Shown: piece by piece, positions 8,389 to 18,339 of the stretch
How positions within the stretch are numbered: position 1 is the first letter of the stretch
How the letters are laid out: every line of letters starts with the position of its first letter
DNA from: Piscirickettsia litoralis
GTDB lineage: Bacteria; Pseudomonadota; Gammaproteobacteria; Piscirickettsiales; Piscirickettsiaceae
Direction of reading: 5' to 3'
NCBI RefSeq assembly: GCF_001720395.1
Contig: NZ_MDTU01000001.1
Location: 978,073 to 1,011,492 of the forward strand
Length of the DNA stretch: 33,420 nucleotides
The notes under the pieces: model-generated
What the model was told of the DNA's origin: nothing
What the model saw: only the letters and a program-made list of their open reading frames with translations
Databases searched by the model: none
Program-made: the position numbers and the translations under genes

Positions 8389-9535
8389 TTATTTATGTAT
8401 CTCTAATAAGCGCTGCAAACTATGATCAAGCTGTATTAGCTCTTCCCATAAGTGTTCAATGCTGTGCAAAAAAGCATAAAGGTGAATATGATGCTCAGGA
8501 GGCTGGCTCGCAGTTCGTTTTTGAATCGTTTCACGTAGACGAGTTATTTTATTCTCATCAGCCGCTAGCCAGTCTATCGACTTTGGGTAAGCCTTAAGCT
8601 GCTCTAAGCCGTTGTTTAAAAGTTCAATAACATGTTCAGCAATCGCTTGCGTGTCCGCATGCCCTCTTAACCAAACGGTATCCTCTCTTGATAAACTCAA
8701 ACTATAACGCGTTGCTAATATCTGGCGGAAAACTCGTTTTAATTGAATTAAGCTTTCTTTACATAAATGCAAATCAAAAGGCAATTTTTTACACTCTAAC
8801 CAGGTATTACTTTCTTCAAGAAGCTTATTTTGTTGTGCAAATGACTTACTGATCGCTGCTATTTTATCAACTTCAAATGCAGAATTCTCAAGCGGGGTAA
8901 AAGTCGCATGTTTAGTAAAACTATCTTCATAAAGAGAAATGAAGTTTCTTAACGTCCCTGACATCGATAATAATAATTCACGCCGTGCATAAATTGGCAA
9001 ACACACTCTCGAAATAACTAAGCTAATTAACACCCCAATTAATATATCAACCGCTCTTAGCATACCTTCGGCAATACCTAATTTTGCTGAACCTGTTAAT
9101 GCGATAATTGCAAATGTTGCAGTCCCTAACACTCCAACATAAGCATAACGCTTACTTCCAGCAAGATAAGCGAAACCAAAAGACACTAGAAATAAAACTA
9201 ACAGCGAGGCGAAAAAAATCCTCCCCCCAACCCGTCAGCAAAAATAAGCCTGCCGCAGCAGCTCCAATCACAGTCGCGGCACTACGAGCAATGGACTTGT
9301 CTTCTGCAGCACCGACAGTGACTTGCGCTCCCATCACAACCGCAACAGTAATAATCACCCATTGCCCATGATCTAAGTTAAAGGTACGAAAAACAACCAA
9401 ACCAATTAAACAGGCTAATGCCGTTTTAAAGGCATGAATCATTCGATAAGACGTTAGCGTATCAACCCATTGCTTTGCGACCACCTTTATCTCCTCTGGT
9501 AATTTACTATAAACTATACCAAATAAGGAGAACAA
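8389..9535 (-). pseudogene. FUSC-family (aromatic-acid-exporter-like) membrane protein, frameshifted
   Basis: About 382 residues if repaired. The N-terminal part (9535-9152, TTG start) holds the first membrane bundle (FKTALACLIGLVVF, GQWVIITVAVVMGAQVTVGA, SAATVIGAAAAGLFLLTGWG). The continuation in another frame has FGFAYLAGSKRYAYVGVLGT and IAEGMLRAVDILIGVLISL, then a long cytoplasmic helical domain (about residue 230 to the end). The frames join in the stretch with A7 (9212-9218) and C6 (9223-9228); losing one base from either restores the protein. The family exports aromatic acids or is of unknown substrate (YccS/AaeB relatives). The gene is divergent from nhaA and 66 bp upstream of sppA on the same strand. 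Confidence 0.8.
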
Positions 9536-9595
9536 AAGCCTGCTTATTGATCAAGTAACTACGGCCTTAATCACTAAAACAACCAAGGTAATCAT

Positions 9596-10915
9596 ATGCT
9601 GAGTCGACAAATACGCAAATTTCAAGATACCTTTGAGCTTTTTCTAAGCAATCAAGCCAGTGCTGGTATACTGCTTATATTCTGCACAATTATTGCGCTG
9701 ATTGTCGCAAACTTACCAATCACCCAAGACCTTTATGCCTCACTGCATGGTTTTCCCTTGGGTATCCAAGTCGGCGCTCATGCACTGATAAAGCCGCTTT
9801 ATCATTGGGTCAATGATGGTTTAATGGCGATATTTTTCCTACTGGCCGGCCTTGAAATCAAGCGTGAAGTGATGGCAGGCGAGCTCAGCCAATTTAATAA
9901 GGCATTATTACCCGTCAGCGCAGCAATTGGCGGCATGGTAGTTCCTGCACTTATTTTTTTCAGTCTCAACTCAACGGGCATAACAGCAAAAGGTTGGGCA
10001 ATTCCAATGGCAACCGACATTGCCTTTGCCATCGGTATTCTCTCTTTATTGGGTAATCGGGCTCCACGCAGTTTAATCGTATTGCTCACAGCCATTGCCA
10101 TCGTCGATGATCTAGGTGCAGTCACTGTTATCGCTCTTTTTTACACACAAGAAATTTCAATAAATTACCTATTATATGCGGCTTTTTCTTTTATTATTTT
10201 ACTATTAATGAATCTAGCCGGTGTTCGTAGACTTTCTTTTTATCTCATAATTGGTGCTGTTTTATGGTTCTTTTTATTAAAATCAGGTGTACATGCCACA
10301 GTTGCAGGTGTCTTACTCGCCTTTACTATCCCGGGAAAAAACACCCCCTTGCCGAAAAATTTTGGCAAGCTTTCTCAAGAAGCGCTGAGTGAAGTCGAAA
10401 ACCATGCGACAAAGAACCAAGGACAAGCGAATGAGCACATCAAAGCATTAATGCACTATTTAGAAGACCTCGTTCATCATGCAGAAACGCCATTGCAACG
10501 CTTAGAGCATGCTCTGCATAAACCGGTTATGTTCGTTATTGTGCCTATTTTTGTTTTAATCAATGCAGGGATTTCATTTCAAGGCTTAAACTTGCATCAA
10601 TCTTTAACATCGCCATTGACCATTGGCATTATTTTAGGGCTCATTCTCGGAAAAGTAATCGGCATATTTGGAGTGGTTTTTTGTCTTATAAAAGCAAAAC
10701 AGGTGCAGCTTCCTAAAGGCATTAATTTGCAACATATTTTCGCCCTAAGTTTACTAGCCGGTATTGGTTTTACCATGTCAATTTTTATTGCAGATCTTGC
10801 CCTTGGTGATCAAGCAGTATTACTTAACTCCGCTAAGCTTGGTATTTTAATTGCTTCGCTCATTGCCGGGAGTTTAGGTTATATTTTGCTCCGTCAGGCT
10901 AAAACAAAAAAATAA
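9596..10915 (+). CDS. nhaA: Na+/H+ antiporter NhaA
   Basis: A 439-aa inner-membrane electrogenic antiporter that expels Na+ in exchange for H+, important for salt and alkaline pH tolerance. The ion-site aspartates D171-D172 are in AIVDDLGAVTVIALFYT, with the half-helix motif ATDIAFAIGIL (D141) upstream and GIGFTMSIFIADLAL near the end. Compared with E. coli NhaA (388 aa) it has an extra hydrophilic stretch of about 50 residues (about 255-305, rich in H, E and Q) between the two helix bundles, seen in some NhaA subgroups. An AAGG RBS precedes the ATG. The stop codon lies inside the left arm of a strong hairpin that also serves the convergent gdh gene. Confidence 0.95.
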   Translation: MLSRQIRKFQDTFELFLSNQASAGILLIFCTIIALIVANLPITQDLYASLHGFPLGIQVGAHALIKPLYHWVNDGLMAIFFLLAGLEIKREVMAGELSQFNKALLPVSAAIGGMVVPALIFFSLNSTGITAKGWAIPMATDIAFAIGILSLLGNRAPRSLIVLLTAIAIVDDLGAVTVIALFYTQEISINYLLYAAFSFIILLLMNLAGVRRLSFYLIIGAVLWFFLLKSGVHATVAGVLLAFTIPGKNTPLPKNFGKLSQEALSEVENHATKNQGQANEHIKALMHYLEDLVHHAETPLQRLEHALHKPVMFVIVPIFVLINAGISFQGLNLHQSLTSPLTIGIILGLILGKVIGIFGVVFCLIKAKQVQLPKGINLQHIFALSLLAGIGFTMSIFIADLALGDQAVLLNSAKLGILIASLIAGSLGYILLRQAKTKK

Positions 10916-10937
10916 GCGCTATTTCTAGCGCTTATTT
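10910..10937. terminator. Bidirectional terminator between nhaA and gdh
   Basis: A perfect 12-bp stem (AAATAAGCGCTA with its complement) and a 4-base loop, with A/T tracts on both sides, spans the nhaA stop codon. It lies at a convergent junction and can end both transcripts. Confidence 0.8.
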
Positions 10938-11005
10938 ACAGCTTTTATTTTAATCTTGAGCTTGATTCGATACACAAACTCAATACATATTAATTGTAGC
11001 GTTCA

Positions 11006-14000
11006 TTAACTTGCCTCTGCTTCATGCTCGAGAAGAGATTGCGATGTCGATTGAGAAATATCAATCAATTCACGCATTGCCACAAAAAACATGACAAAAT
11101 CACGGACATTACTCGCACGAAGGTCGCTCACCATACTATTCCAGCGATTGATCATGTGCTCATACTCAGCAATCCAGCCATCAAGGCGCTCATTAATATC
11201 ATCAGAGTCACCTTCAAAGCTCATCACCCCGATCGTTAAGCCTCGCTGCTGCCAATCTAAATCATCGCGCAATGCCGCTCGAGCGAGCGCTTCCCAATAG
11301 TTTTGCACCAAGTGCTCACCCAAGATAAAGCGGAACCAGCCCAAGCTTAAGCGATGATTCAAGATAAAGTAGACACGCGCGACTTCTTCAATGGTAAAGC
11401 CATGGACATTTGCCGCTTCAACAATATCAAGCGCAGAATACATAAAACGTAGCCCAGCCATCTTCATCGCGAGATGTTCAGGCACACCTTCTTCAACAAA
11501 GCTGGTCATATTGTTGCTGAAATATTGGGCATCCTCACCGTCCAATAAGGTCGGCAATGCCGTAAACAAACCTTCAACTTCTGAATAAAACTGCGTTGCT
11601 GTTTTATTCACATCAAGATTCTTACGACGGTTACGCAAAAACCAGCGTGTCCCTCGGCGAATAACTCGGGTCACTTCCCGCATCATTTCCATCTGCAGTT
11701 TTGGATCAACCTTACCATCCAGCTCTTCAATCGCAGCCCACGTCCCATCGACATCAAAGACGCGTGCAGCCACCAAATATGCACGGGTAATCGCAGCAAC
11801 TTGGCTGCCCGTCTCATCGCGTAAGCGACTGACAAAAGTCACCCCCATGTAATTGGTCATCGAGTTTGCCAATTGTGTCGCCACAATCTCACGGGCCAGA
11901 CGGTGCTCGCGCATCTGCTTACCATAAGATTTACACAATACTTTTGGAAACGCCGACTCTAAGCAGTTAAAGAGAGCGGGATCATCAACCACATCACAGG
12001 CCAGCAACTCTTCTTTAAGCACGTTTTTGCTATAGGCGAGAACCACAGCAAATTCAGCAAAGGTTAAGCCTTTTTGCTCTGCTTTACGCTCTTGTAGTGC
12101 TTCATCATCCGGTAAAAACTCAATTTCACGATCAAGGTGACCTTGGCGTTCTAAATCACGAATTTGGCGCGCATATAAGTCCAAAGCTTCAACACCTTGG
12201 CTCACAGCAGTGTTAATCGCTTGCGTTTGACGATAGTTATTATGCAAACATAACTCACCGACTTCATCGGTCATCTGTGCAAGTAATTCATTACGCTGCT
12301 TTTCTGTCATATCACCATTGGCAACAATATCATTGAGTAAAATCTTGATATTAACCTCATGGTCAGAGCAATCGACTCCTGCAGAGTTATCGATAAAGTC
12401 GGTGTAACACGCACCCCCTTTTAAGCCAAACTCAATACGAGCGCGCTGCGTTAACCCTAGATTACCGCCCTCACCAATCACTTTACAGTTCAGCTCATTG
12501 GCATTCACGCGCACACTATCATTCGCACGATCACCCACTTCACCATCCGTTTCTTCAGTCGCTTTGATATAGGTGCCAATACCACCGTTCCAGACTAAAT
12601 CAACATTTGCTTTTAACAAGGCTTTGATCACGTCATTTGGAATCATGACATCGTCTTCAACACCCAATAGCACTTTAATTTCAGGGGTTAAACGAATGAA
12701 TTTCGCTGAACGCTTGAAAACACCGCCCCCTTTAGAAATGAGCTTAGAGTTATAATCTGACCACGCTGACCCTGGCAATTCGAATAAGCGTTGGCGTTCT
12801 TCATAACTTGTCGCTGAATCTGGATTTGGATCAATAAAGATATGCATGTGGTTAAATGCACCGACCAAGCGAATATGACGGCTCAACAACATGCCATTAC
12901 CAAAGACATCTCCTGCCATATCACCCACACCAACTGCGGTAAAGTCGGTTGTTTGACAATCAATGCCTAGATGTTCACGGAAATGACGCTTCACAGATTC
13001 CCAAGCACCCCGCGCAGTAATGCCCATTTTCTTATGGTCATATCCCACACTACCGCCAGAAGCAAAAGCATCGTCCAACCAAAAGCCATATTCACGCGCA
13101 ACACCGTTAGCAATATCAGAAAATGTTGCCGTTCCTTTATCGGCTGCGACCACTAAATAAGGATCATCCTCATCATAACGCACAACATCAACGGGCTTAA
13201 CAACATCACCACTACTCAGGTTATCAGTAATATCTAATAAACCACTGATAAAGATTTTATAACAACTAATCGCCTCTTTCAGGATTTCGTCTCGGCTGCC
13301 TTCCGGTAAGTTTTTCGGTACAAAACCACCTTTTGCCCCTTGCGGAACAATCACCGAGTTTTTCACTTGCTGGGCTTTCATTAAACCTAAAATTTCAGTA
13401 CGGAAATCCTCACGGCGATCCGACCAGCGTAAACCACCACGAGCCACTTTTGCCCCTCGCAAATGCACCCCTTCAACGCGTGGTGAATAAACAAAGACTT
13501 CATAGGCAGGACGCGGCAATGGTAAATCAGGGATTAAATCAGGCGAAAATTTATAAGAAACGTACTCTTTCATCTGACCATCTGATGATTTTTGGTAAAA
13601 ATTGGTTCTAAGAGTGGCTTTCATCAAATCAATAAAGCGACGCAAAATCGTATCTTTGTCTAAGTTCGTTACCTCATCATCAAGCAGTTTTAAGACTTTT
13701 TGCTCTATTTTTTCAAAGTTTTCTTCATTGCTTTTCTTTGGATGAAAACGTGCTTCAAAGGCTGCAACAACCAACTTGGCAATTTTTGGGTGCTCATTGA
13801 ATGTGTCTTCCATATAGGGCTGACTGAATTTAAAGCCAGTTTGCAATAAATACTTTGCATAAGCCCGAATGGCAGTAATTTCACGCCAAGACAGCCCTGC
13901 ATTAACAACAAGGCGGTTAAAACTATCATTTTCAACTTTGCCATGCCAAAGCTGTAGAAACATTTCATGAAAAGATTCACGTAAACTATCAACATCAATG

Positions 14001-15883
14001 GCATCAGCAGATTTTTGCTCTAAAGTAAAGTCAGAGATCCAGACAATGCCTTTTTGCATTTTAAGCTCATAAGGACGCTCGCCCAGGACACGCAAGCCCA
14101 TATTTTCTAGCATCGGCAAAACAATTGATAATTCAACGGGTTCCTCTTTAATAAACACTTTAAAGCGTAACCGCGACGAAGACTCTTCAAGGCGACGGTA
14201 AAAACTCATGGCAATATCTTTGCCTTTAAGAATATCTTCAACGTGCTCTACATCGACCACCGCGGTGCGCGCCATAAAATCTTCTTGATAAGCAAGCGGA
14301 AAGGCTTCACCATACTTGCTCGCAAGCAATGCCCCTTTACTCTCACCAAAACGCTCAACCAATACATCATGTAAGTCATCGGTCCATTCACGCGCAGCAT
14401 CAATCAGCTTTTGCTCAAGCTCTTTTAAATCAATTTCAGGGGTTTTGTCTGCCGGATTCACCCGTACAATAATATGAATGCGCGCCAATACAGACTCTGA
14501 AAATAGTGTTGTAAATTCAGAAGATTGCCCATTTAACTCTTTAATTAAAATATCTTGCATTTTATGGCGTAAGCGCGAAGTAAAGCGATCTCGCGGCAAA
14601 TAAACCAAGCAAGAATAAAAACGACCATAGGTATCACGGCGCATAAATAAACGGATACGCTGACGCTCTTGCAAATGCAAAATTCCTGAGGTCATTTCAA
14701 ATAATTCATCATCAGGCGCTTGCAATAAATCATCACGAGGGAATGTTTCAAGGATATTCAACAAAGCTTTACCGGCATGGCCCTGCGCCGGAAACCCTGC
14801 TCGCTCAACAATACGCTCAACTTTTAATCGCAATAAGGGAATCGTTCGTGGATTGCTGTTATAGGCCGTTGATGTGTACAAGCCGATAAAGCGGCGCTCA
14901 CCAATTAGTTTACCTTTACTGTTATAACGCTTAACACCGATAAAATCAGTATATGCCGGACGATGAACCGTTGCTCGAGAGCTGGTTTTTGCAACAATTA
15001 AAGGCGGTGAAACTGAAAGTGAAATCTCACGCGCCTCAGGGGGTAACGCTGAAATATCTCGCTTATGAATCGACGAACGATCACGCAGAACACCAAGCCC
15101 AGTGCCTTCAATCGCACGTAACACCTCTTCACCTTTCTTACCGGACAGCTCATAGTCACAGCAACCTAAGAAAGTAAAATGATTTTCATGAACCCACTTT
15201 AAAAATTCAACAGACTCTTTCAACTCATCCGCATCAATTAGCTTGGCATTTTCATTCAAATCGGTGATCATGCCTGCGCAAGCCTCACGCATTTTCAGCC
15301 AATCTTCTACAGAAACTGAAACATCATGTAATGTCTGTTGTAATTCCTCTTTAAGCAGTTCAAGAATCTCGTCATCCGCTTGGCGGTCAATTTCAATGTA
15401 AATCGGCGCTTCAATGGTAACGTCTTTAACGCGACTATTTTTCGTCCAAGGCAAAACTTTTGTGATTTGGTTTTTAGCATCACGTTGAAACTTCATACCG
15501 CCCACATGAATGACCAAATGAATCGTCATGCCACGACGATTAAGCACCATGCTCAAAGAATCGACTAAAAATGGCATATCATCATAGCCAACCTCAATCA
15601 CCGTATGTGTTGATTGCCAACCATGCTGCTCAAAATTTGGATTATAAACACGTACCTTCGCTTCTTTGGCTTTGCGCTGATAAATAAAATTCCAGTGCGA
15701 CATTGCAGCACCGTACAAATCAACAATATCTCTTGACACTAAATCTTCGTAAGAAACCACGTTATAAAGTTGTCGAACAAATTCGGCAACCATTGGTGCT
15801 TGTTTTGCTGCAACTTTTTCGTTAACGAGCGCCACAACGTTCTCAACAATATCTGTCACGTTATCACTGACCAACCGAGTCAT
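11006..15883 (-). CDS. gdhB: NAD-specific glutamate dehydrogenase, large type
   Basis: A 1,625-aa cytoplasmic enzyme of the large (about 180 kDa) NAD-GDH family, which oxidises glutamate to 2-oxoglutarate and ammonia for catabolism. The first 700 residues are the family's regulatory N-terminus with ACT-like repeats. The catalytic core shows RGGLRWSDRREDFRTEILG and VKNSVIVPQGAKGGF (about 815-855) with the substrate-binding lysines. The nucleotide-domain motif VGDMAGDVFGNGMLLS lies at about 985-1,000, followed by a long C-terminal helical domain. The length is normal and there is no frameshift despite the gene's size. The RBS AAGGGTGAG fits the ATG. The DUF2835 gene lies 92 bp upstream on the same strand and may be cotranscribed. 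In an amino-acid-fed lifestyle this enzyme is a main carbon entry point. Confidence 0.97.
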   Translation of the reverse strand: MTRLVSDNVTDIVENVVALVNEKVAAKQAPMVAEFVRQLYNVVSYEDLVSRDIVDLYGAAMSHWNFIYQRKAKEAKVRVYNPNFEQHGWQSTHTVIEVGYDDMPFLVDSLSMVLNRRGMTIHLVIHVGGMKFQRDAKNQITKVLPWTKNSRVKDVTIEAPIYIEIDRQADDEILELLKEELQQTLHDVSVSVEDWLKMREACAGMITDLNENAKLIDADELKESVEFLKWVHENHFTFLGCCDYELSGKKGEEVLRAIEGTGLGVLRDRSSIHKRDISALPPEAREISLSVSPPLIVAKTSSRATVHRPAYTDFIGVKRYNSKGKLIGERRFIGLYTSTAYNSNPRTIPLLRLKVERIVERAGFPAQGHAGKALLNILETFPRDDLLQAPDDELFEMTSGILHLQERQRIRLFMRRDTYGRFYSCLVYLPRDRFTSRLRHKMQDILIKELNGQSSEFTTLFSESVLARIHIIVRVNPADKTPEIDLKELEQKLIDAAREWTDDLHDVLVERFGESKGALLASKYGEAFPLAYQEDFMARTAVVDVEHVEDILKGKDIAMSFYRRLEESSSRLRFKVFIKEEPVELSIVLPMLENMGLRVLGERPYELKMQKGIVWISDFTLEQKSADAIDVDSLRESFHEMFLQLWHGKVENDSFNRLVVNAGLSWREITAIRAYAKYLLQTGFKFSQPYMEDTFNEHPKIAKLVVAAFEARFHPKKSNEENFEKIEQKVLKLLDDEVTNLDKDTILRRFIDLMKATLRTNFYQKSSDGQMKEYVSYKFSPDLIPDLPLPRPAYEVFVYSPRVEGVHLRGAKVARGGLRWSDRREDFRTEILGLMKAQQVKNSVIVPQGAKGGFVPKNLPEGSRDEILKEAISCYKIFISGLLDITDNLSSGDVVKPVDVVRYDEDDPYLVVAADKGTATFSDIANGVAREYGFWLDDAFASGGSVGYDHKKMGITARGAWESVKRHFREHLGIDCQTTDFTAVGVGDMAGDVFGNGMLLSRHIRLVGAFNHMHIFIDPNPDSATSYEERQRLFELPGSAWSDYNSKLISKGGGVFKRSAKFIRLTPEIKVLLGVEDDVMIPNDVIKALLKANVDLVWNGGIGTYIKATEETDGEVGDRANDSVRVNANELNCKVIGEGGNLGLTQRARIEFGLKGGACYTDFIDNSAGVDCSDHEVNIKILLNDIVANGDMTEKQRNELLAQMTDEVGELCLHNNYRQTQAINTAVSQGVEALDLYARQIRDLERQGHLDREIEFLPDDEALQERKAEQKGLTFAEFAVVLAYSKNVLKEELLACDVVDDPALFNCLESAFPKVLCKSYGKQMREHRLAREIVATQLANSMTNYMGVTFVSRLRDETGSQVAAITRAYLVAARVFDVDGTWAAIEELDGKVDPKLQMEMMREVTRVIRRGTRWFLRNRRKNLDVNKTATQFYSEVEGLFTALPTLLDGEDAQYFSNNMTSFVEEGVPEHLAMKMAGLRFMYSALDIVEAANVHGFTIEEVARVYFILNHRLSLGWFRFILGEHLVQNYWEALARAALRDDLDWQQRGLTIGVMSFEGDSDDINERLDGWIAEYEHMINRWNSMVSDLRASNVRDFVMFFVAMRELIDISQSTSQSLLEHEAEAS

Positions 15884-15975
15884 GTCTCACCCTTATGTTT
15901 TTAATATTCAGTTCTATTCGTTCTAAAGCTGAATCATACGCCTCCCATGGAAATTTTAAAACCTTTTGCAAGCAA

Positions 15976-16200
15976 TTATGGCGTTATTTTTTTTACCGCA
16001 ATGCACCTTCCATCTGCTGAGTATTCTATTTCAAATAAACCATGTGCACCTTGGTGATCAACAATGTGTCGTAGTAAGCTGGCAGGAAATTGGACACGGC
16101 GGCCATACACATCCTCGACATGAACGATGTTTGCCTGACCTTGATAATAACGCATCACTTGCTCACGTGAGAGGTTAAGGTGAAAACGAGTCGTTGGCAT
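15976..16200 (-). CDS. DUF2835 family protein, 74 aa
   Basis: A small protein matching the DUF2835 pattern: FHLNLSREQVMRYYQGQA, a GRRVQFPASLLRHIV core, and GLFEIEYSADGRCIAVKKI. The open frame extends up to 16278, but ATG 16200 is preceded by AGGAGA at ideal spacing and gives the usual family length, so this start is preferred. The function is unknown; the family is widespread in gammaproteobacteria. It lies upstream of the large gdh on the same strand and is divergent from the prkA operon. Confidence 0.85.
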   Translation of the reverse strand: MPTTRFHLNLSREQVMRYYQGQANIVHVEDVYGRRVQFPASLLRHIVDHQGAHGLFEIEYSADGRCIAVKKITP

Positions 16201-16395
16201 CGGCTCTCCTAAGTTATCTTTCTTACTTCCATTTTTTAGCCAACTTATTGCATTGGATGGAAAAAATCCTTGCTTCATTATCCGTCGTATACGAATATTG
16301 TAATAGATAAGATTAGTTTAACCACTCGTTTTGTACCAAACATCAAGCAAATTCTATCGTGATGTTGGACAAGAGGGGGCTGTGAGGGAGCGCAT

Positions 16396-18318
16396 ATGGA
16401 TATTTTTAGCCAATTTTCAGACCGTTATGAATCTCAACGTCAAGAAGAAATCAGCATCGAACAGTACTTACAACTCTGTAAAGAAGACCCCCTTGCCTAT
16501 GCTAATGCATCAGAACGCATGCTCATTGCAATTGGTGAACCCGAGCTCGTCGACACCCGTAATGACCCAACATTAAGCCGTATTTTCGCCAACAAAGTCA
16601 TTAAACGCTACCCTGCATTCAAAGATTTTTATGGTATGGAAGAGGTCATCGAGCAAATTGTCGCCTACTTCCGTCATGCGGCACAAGGCTTAGAAGAACA
16701 AAAGCAAATCCTTTATTTATTAGGCCCCGTTGGTGGTGGTAAATCTTCACTGGCAGAAAAGCTTAAAACACTCATTGAAAAAGTGCCTTTTTATGCCATC
16801 AAGGGCTCCCCCATTAATGAGTCACCTTTGGGCCTATTTTCAGCTGAAGAAGATGGTGAACTGTTAGAAGAAAAGTATGGTATTCCCCAACGCTATTTAG
16901 GCAAAGGTATGTCCCCCTGGGCGAGCAAACGCTTACATGAGTACAACGGTGATATTCGTGAGTTTAAAGTCGTCAAAGTGTGGCCATCTGTCCGTGACCA
17001 AGTCGCTGTGACGAAAACGGAACCTGGCGATGAAAATAACCAGGATATTTCATCACTCGTCGGTAAAGTCGACATACGCATGCTCGAGCGCTATTCACAA
17101 AACGATCCCGACGCCTATAGCTATTCAGGTGGTCTTTGTATTGCCAACCGCGGCCTTCTCGAATTCGTCGAGATGTTCAAAGCGCCCATCAAAGTACTGC
17201 ATCCTTTATTAACAGCAACACAAGAAGGCAACTACAACGGTACCGAGGGCATTGCTGCTATTCCTTTTGATGGCATCATTATGGCGCACTCAAATGAATC
17301 GGAGTGGCAGTCATTTAAAGGTAATCGCAACAATGAAGCGTTTTTAGATCGTATTTTCATCGTTAAAGTCCCCTACTGCTTAAGACTGTCAGAAGAAAAA
17401 CATATTTATGAAAAACTCGTCAATACCAGCTCTTTAAAAGGTGCTCACTGTGCACCAGGCACGCTAGATATGATGGCACAATTCTCTGTGCTTTCTCGCT
17501 TAAAAGAGCCAGATAATTCGAGCATTTACTCTAAGATGAAAGTCTATAACGGTGAAAATCTAAAGGATACTGATCCGAAAGCTAAATCTTATCAAGAGTA
17601 TCGAGATTATGCCGGTGTCGATGAAGGGATGACCGGGCTCTCTACCCGTTTTGCCTTTAAGATTATTTCAAAAGTGTTTAACTTTGACCATACTGAGGTC
17701 GCAGCAAATCCGGTACATTTATTCTATGTTCTGGAAACTCAAATCGAACAAGAACAATTTGCCTCAGAAATCGCAGAGCGTTACTTGTCTTACATTAAAG
17801 GCTATTTAGTTCCCCAGTATATCGAGTTTATCGGCAAAGAAATTCAAACTGCCTATCTAGAATCTTATTCTGAATATGGCCAAAATATCTTTGATCGTTA
17901 CGTCACCTATGCGGATTACTGGATTCAGGATCAAGAGTTCCGCGATCCAGACACAGGGGAGATTCTCGATCGCCAATCACTCAATGAAGAACTGGAGAAA
18001 ATCGAAAAACCCGCCGGCATTAGCAATCCAAAAGATTTCAGAAATGAAATCGTCAACTTTGTCTTACGCGCTCGGGCAAATAATAAAGGCAAAAACCCAG
18101 ACTGGACCAGCTACGAAAAATTACGTGCAGTCATTGAGAAGAAAATTTTCTCAAATACCGAAGAACTTCTACCTGTCATTTCATTTAACGCTAAATCCTC
18201 TGTCGAAGACAAGAAAAAACATAAGGATTTTGTCAACCGAATGACTGAAAAAGGTTATACAGAAAAGCAAGTTCGCTTACTGTGTGAATGGTATCTACGC
18301 GTACGTAAGTCCTCTTAA
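16396..18318 (+). CDS. prkA: PrkA/YeaG serine protein kinase
   Basis: A 640-aa cytoplasmic kinase, first gene of the conserved prkA-yeaH-spoVR cluster. The AAA-like domain occupies about 1-380, with Walker A GPVGGGKS (110-117) and the DGIIMAHSNE and FLDRIFIVKVPY segments. The C-terminal PrkA domain (about 400-640) contains TGLSTRFAFKII and a terminal RVRKSS. The length equals the E. coli YeaG family. A strong GAGGGAG precedes ATG 16396, and yeaH starts 21 bp after the stop. In enterobacteria this pair responds to nitrogen limitation and stationary-phase stress; the gene order supports the same here. Confidence 0.96.
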   Translation: MDIFSQFSDRYESQRQEEISIEQYLQLCKEDPLAYANASERMLIAIGEPELVDTRNDPTLSRIFANKVIKRYPAFKDFYGMEEVIEQIVAYFRHAAQGLEEQKQILYLLGPVGGGKSSLAEKLKTLIEKVPFYAIKGSPINESPLGLFSAEEDGELLEEKYGIPQRYLGKGMSPWASKRLHEYNGDIREFKVVKVWPSVRDQVAVTKTEPGDENNQDISSLVGKVDIRMLERYSQNDPDAYSYSGGLCIANRGLLEFVEMFKAPIKVLHPLLTATQEGNYNGTEGIAAIPFDGIIMAHSNESEWQSFKGNRNNEAFLDRIFIVKVPYCLRLSEEKHIYEKLVNTSSLKGAHCAPGTLDMMAQFSVLSRLKEPDNSSIYSKMKVYNGENLKDTDPKAKSYQEYRDYAGVDEGMTGLSTRFAFKIISKVFNFDHTEVAANPVHLFYVLETQIEQEQFASEIAERYLSYIKGYLVPQYIEFIGKEIQTAYLESYSEYGQNIFDRYVTYADYWIQDQEFRDPDTGEILDRQSLNEELEKIEKPAGISNPKDFRNEIVNFVLRARANNKGKNPDWTSYEKLRAVIEKKIFSNTEELLPVISFNAKSSVEDKKKHKDFVNRMTEKGYTEKQVRLLCEWYLRVRKSS

Positions 18319-18339
18319 GCTGCAAAACAAGGAGCGTCC

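Noticed and set aside
8385-8597. Plus-strand ORF of 70 codons
   Set aside because: It lies antisense to the FUSC-family gene, whose protein pattern is clear on the other strand.
11024-15568. Several short plus-strand ORFs across the gdh gene
   Set aside because: All lie within the 1,625-codon minus-strand gene, which has conserved motifs throughout; they have no independent support.
16285-16294. 10-bp palindrome TCGTATACGA upstream of prkA
   Set aside because: It is short, isolated and not clearly placed relative to promoter elements; chance is likely.
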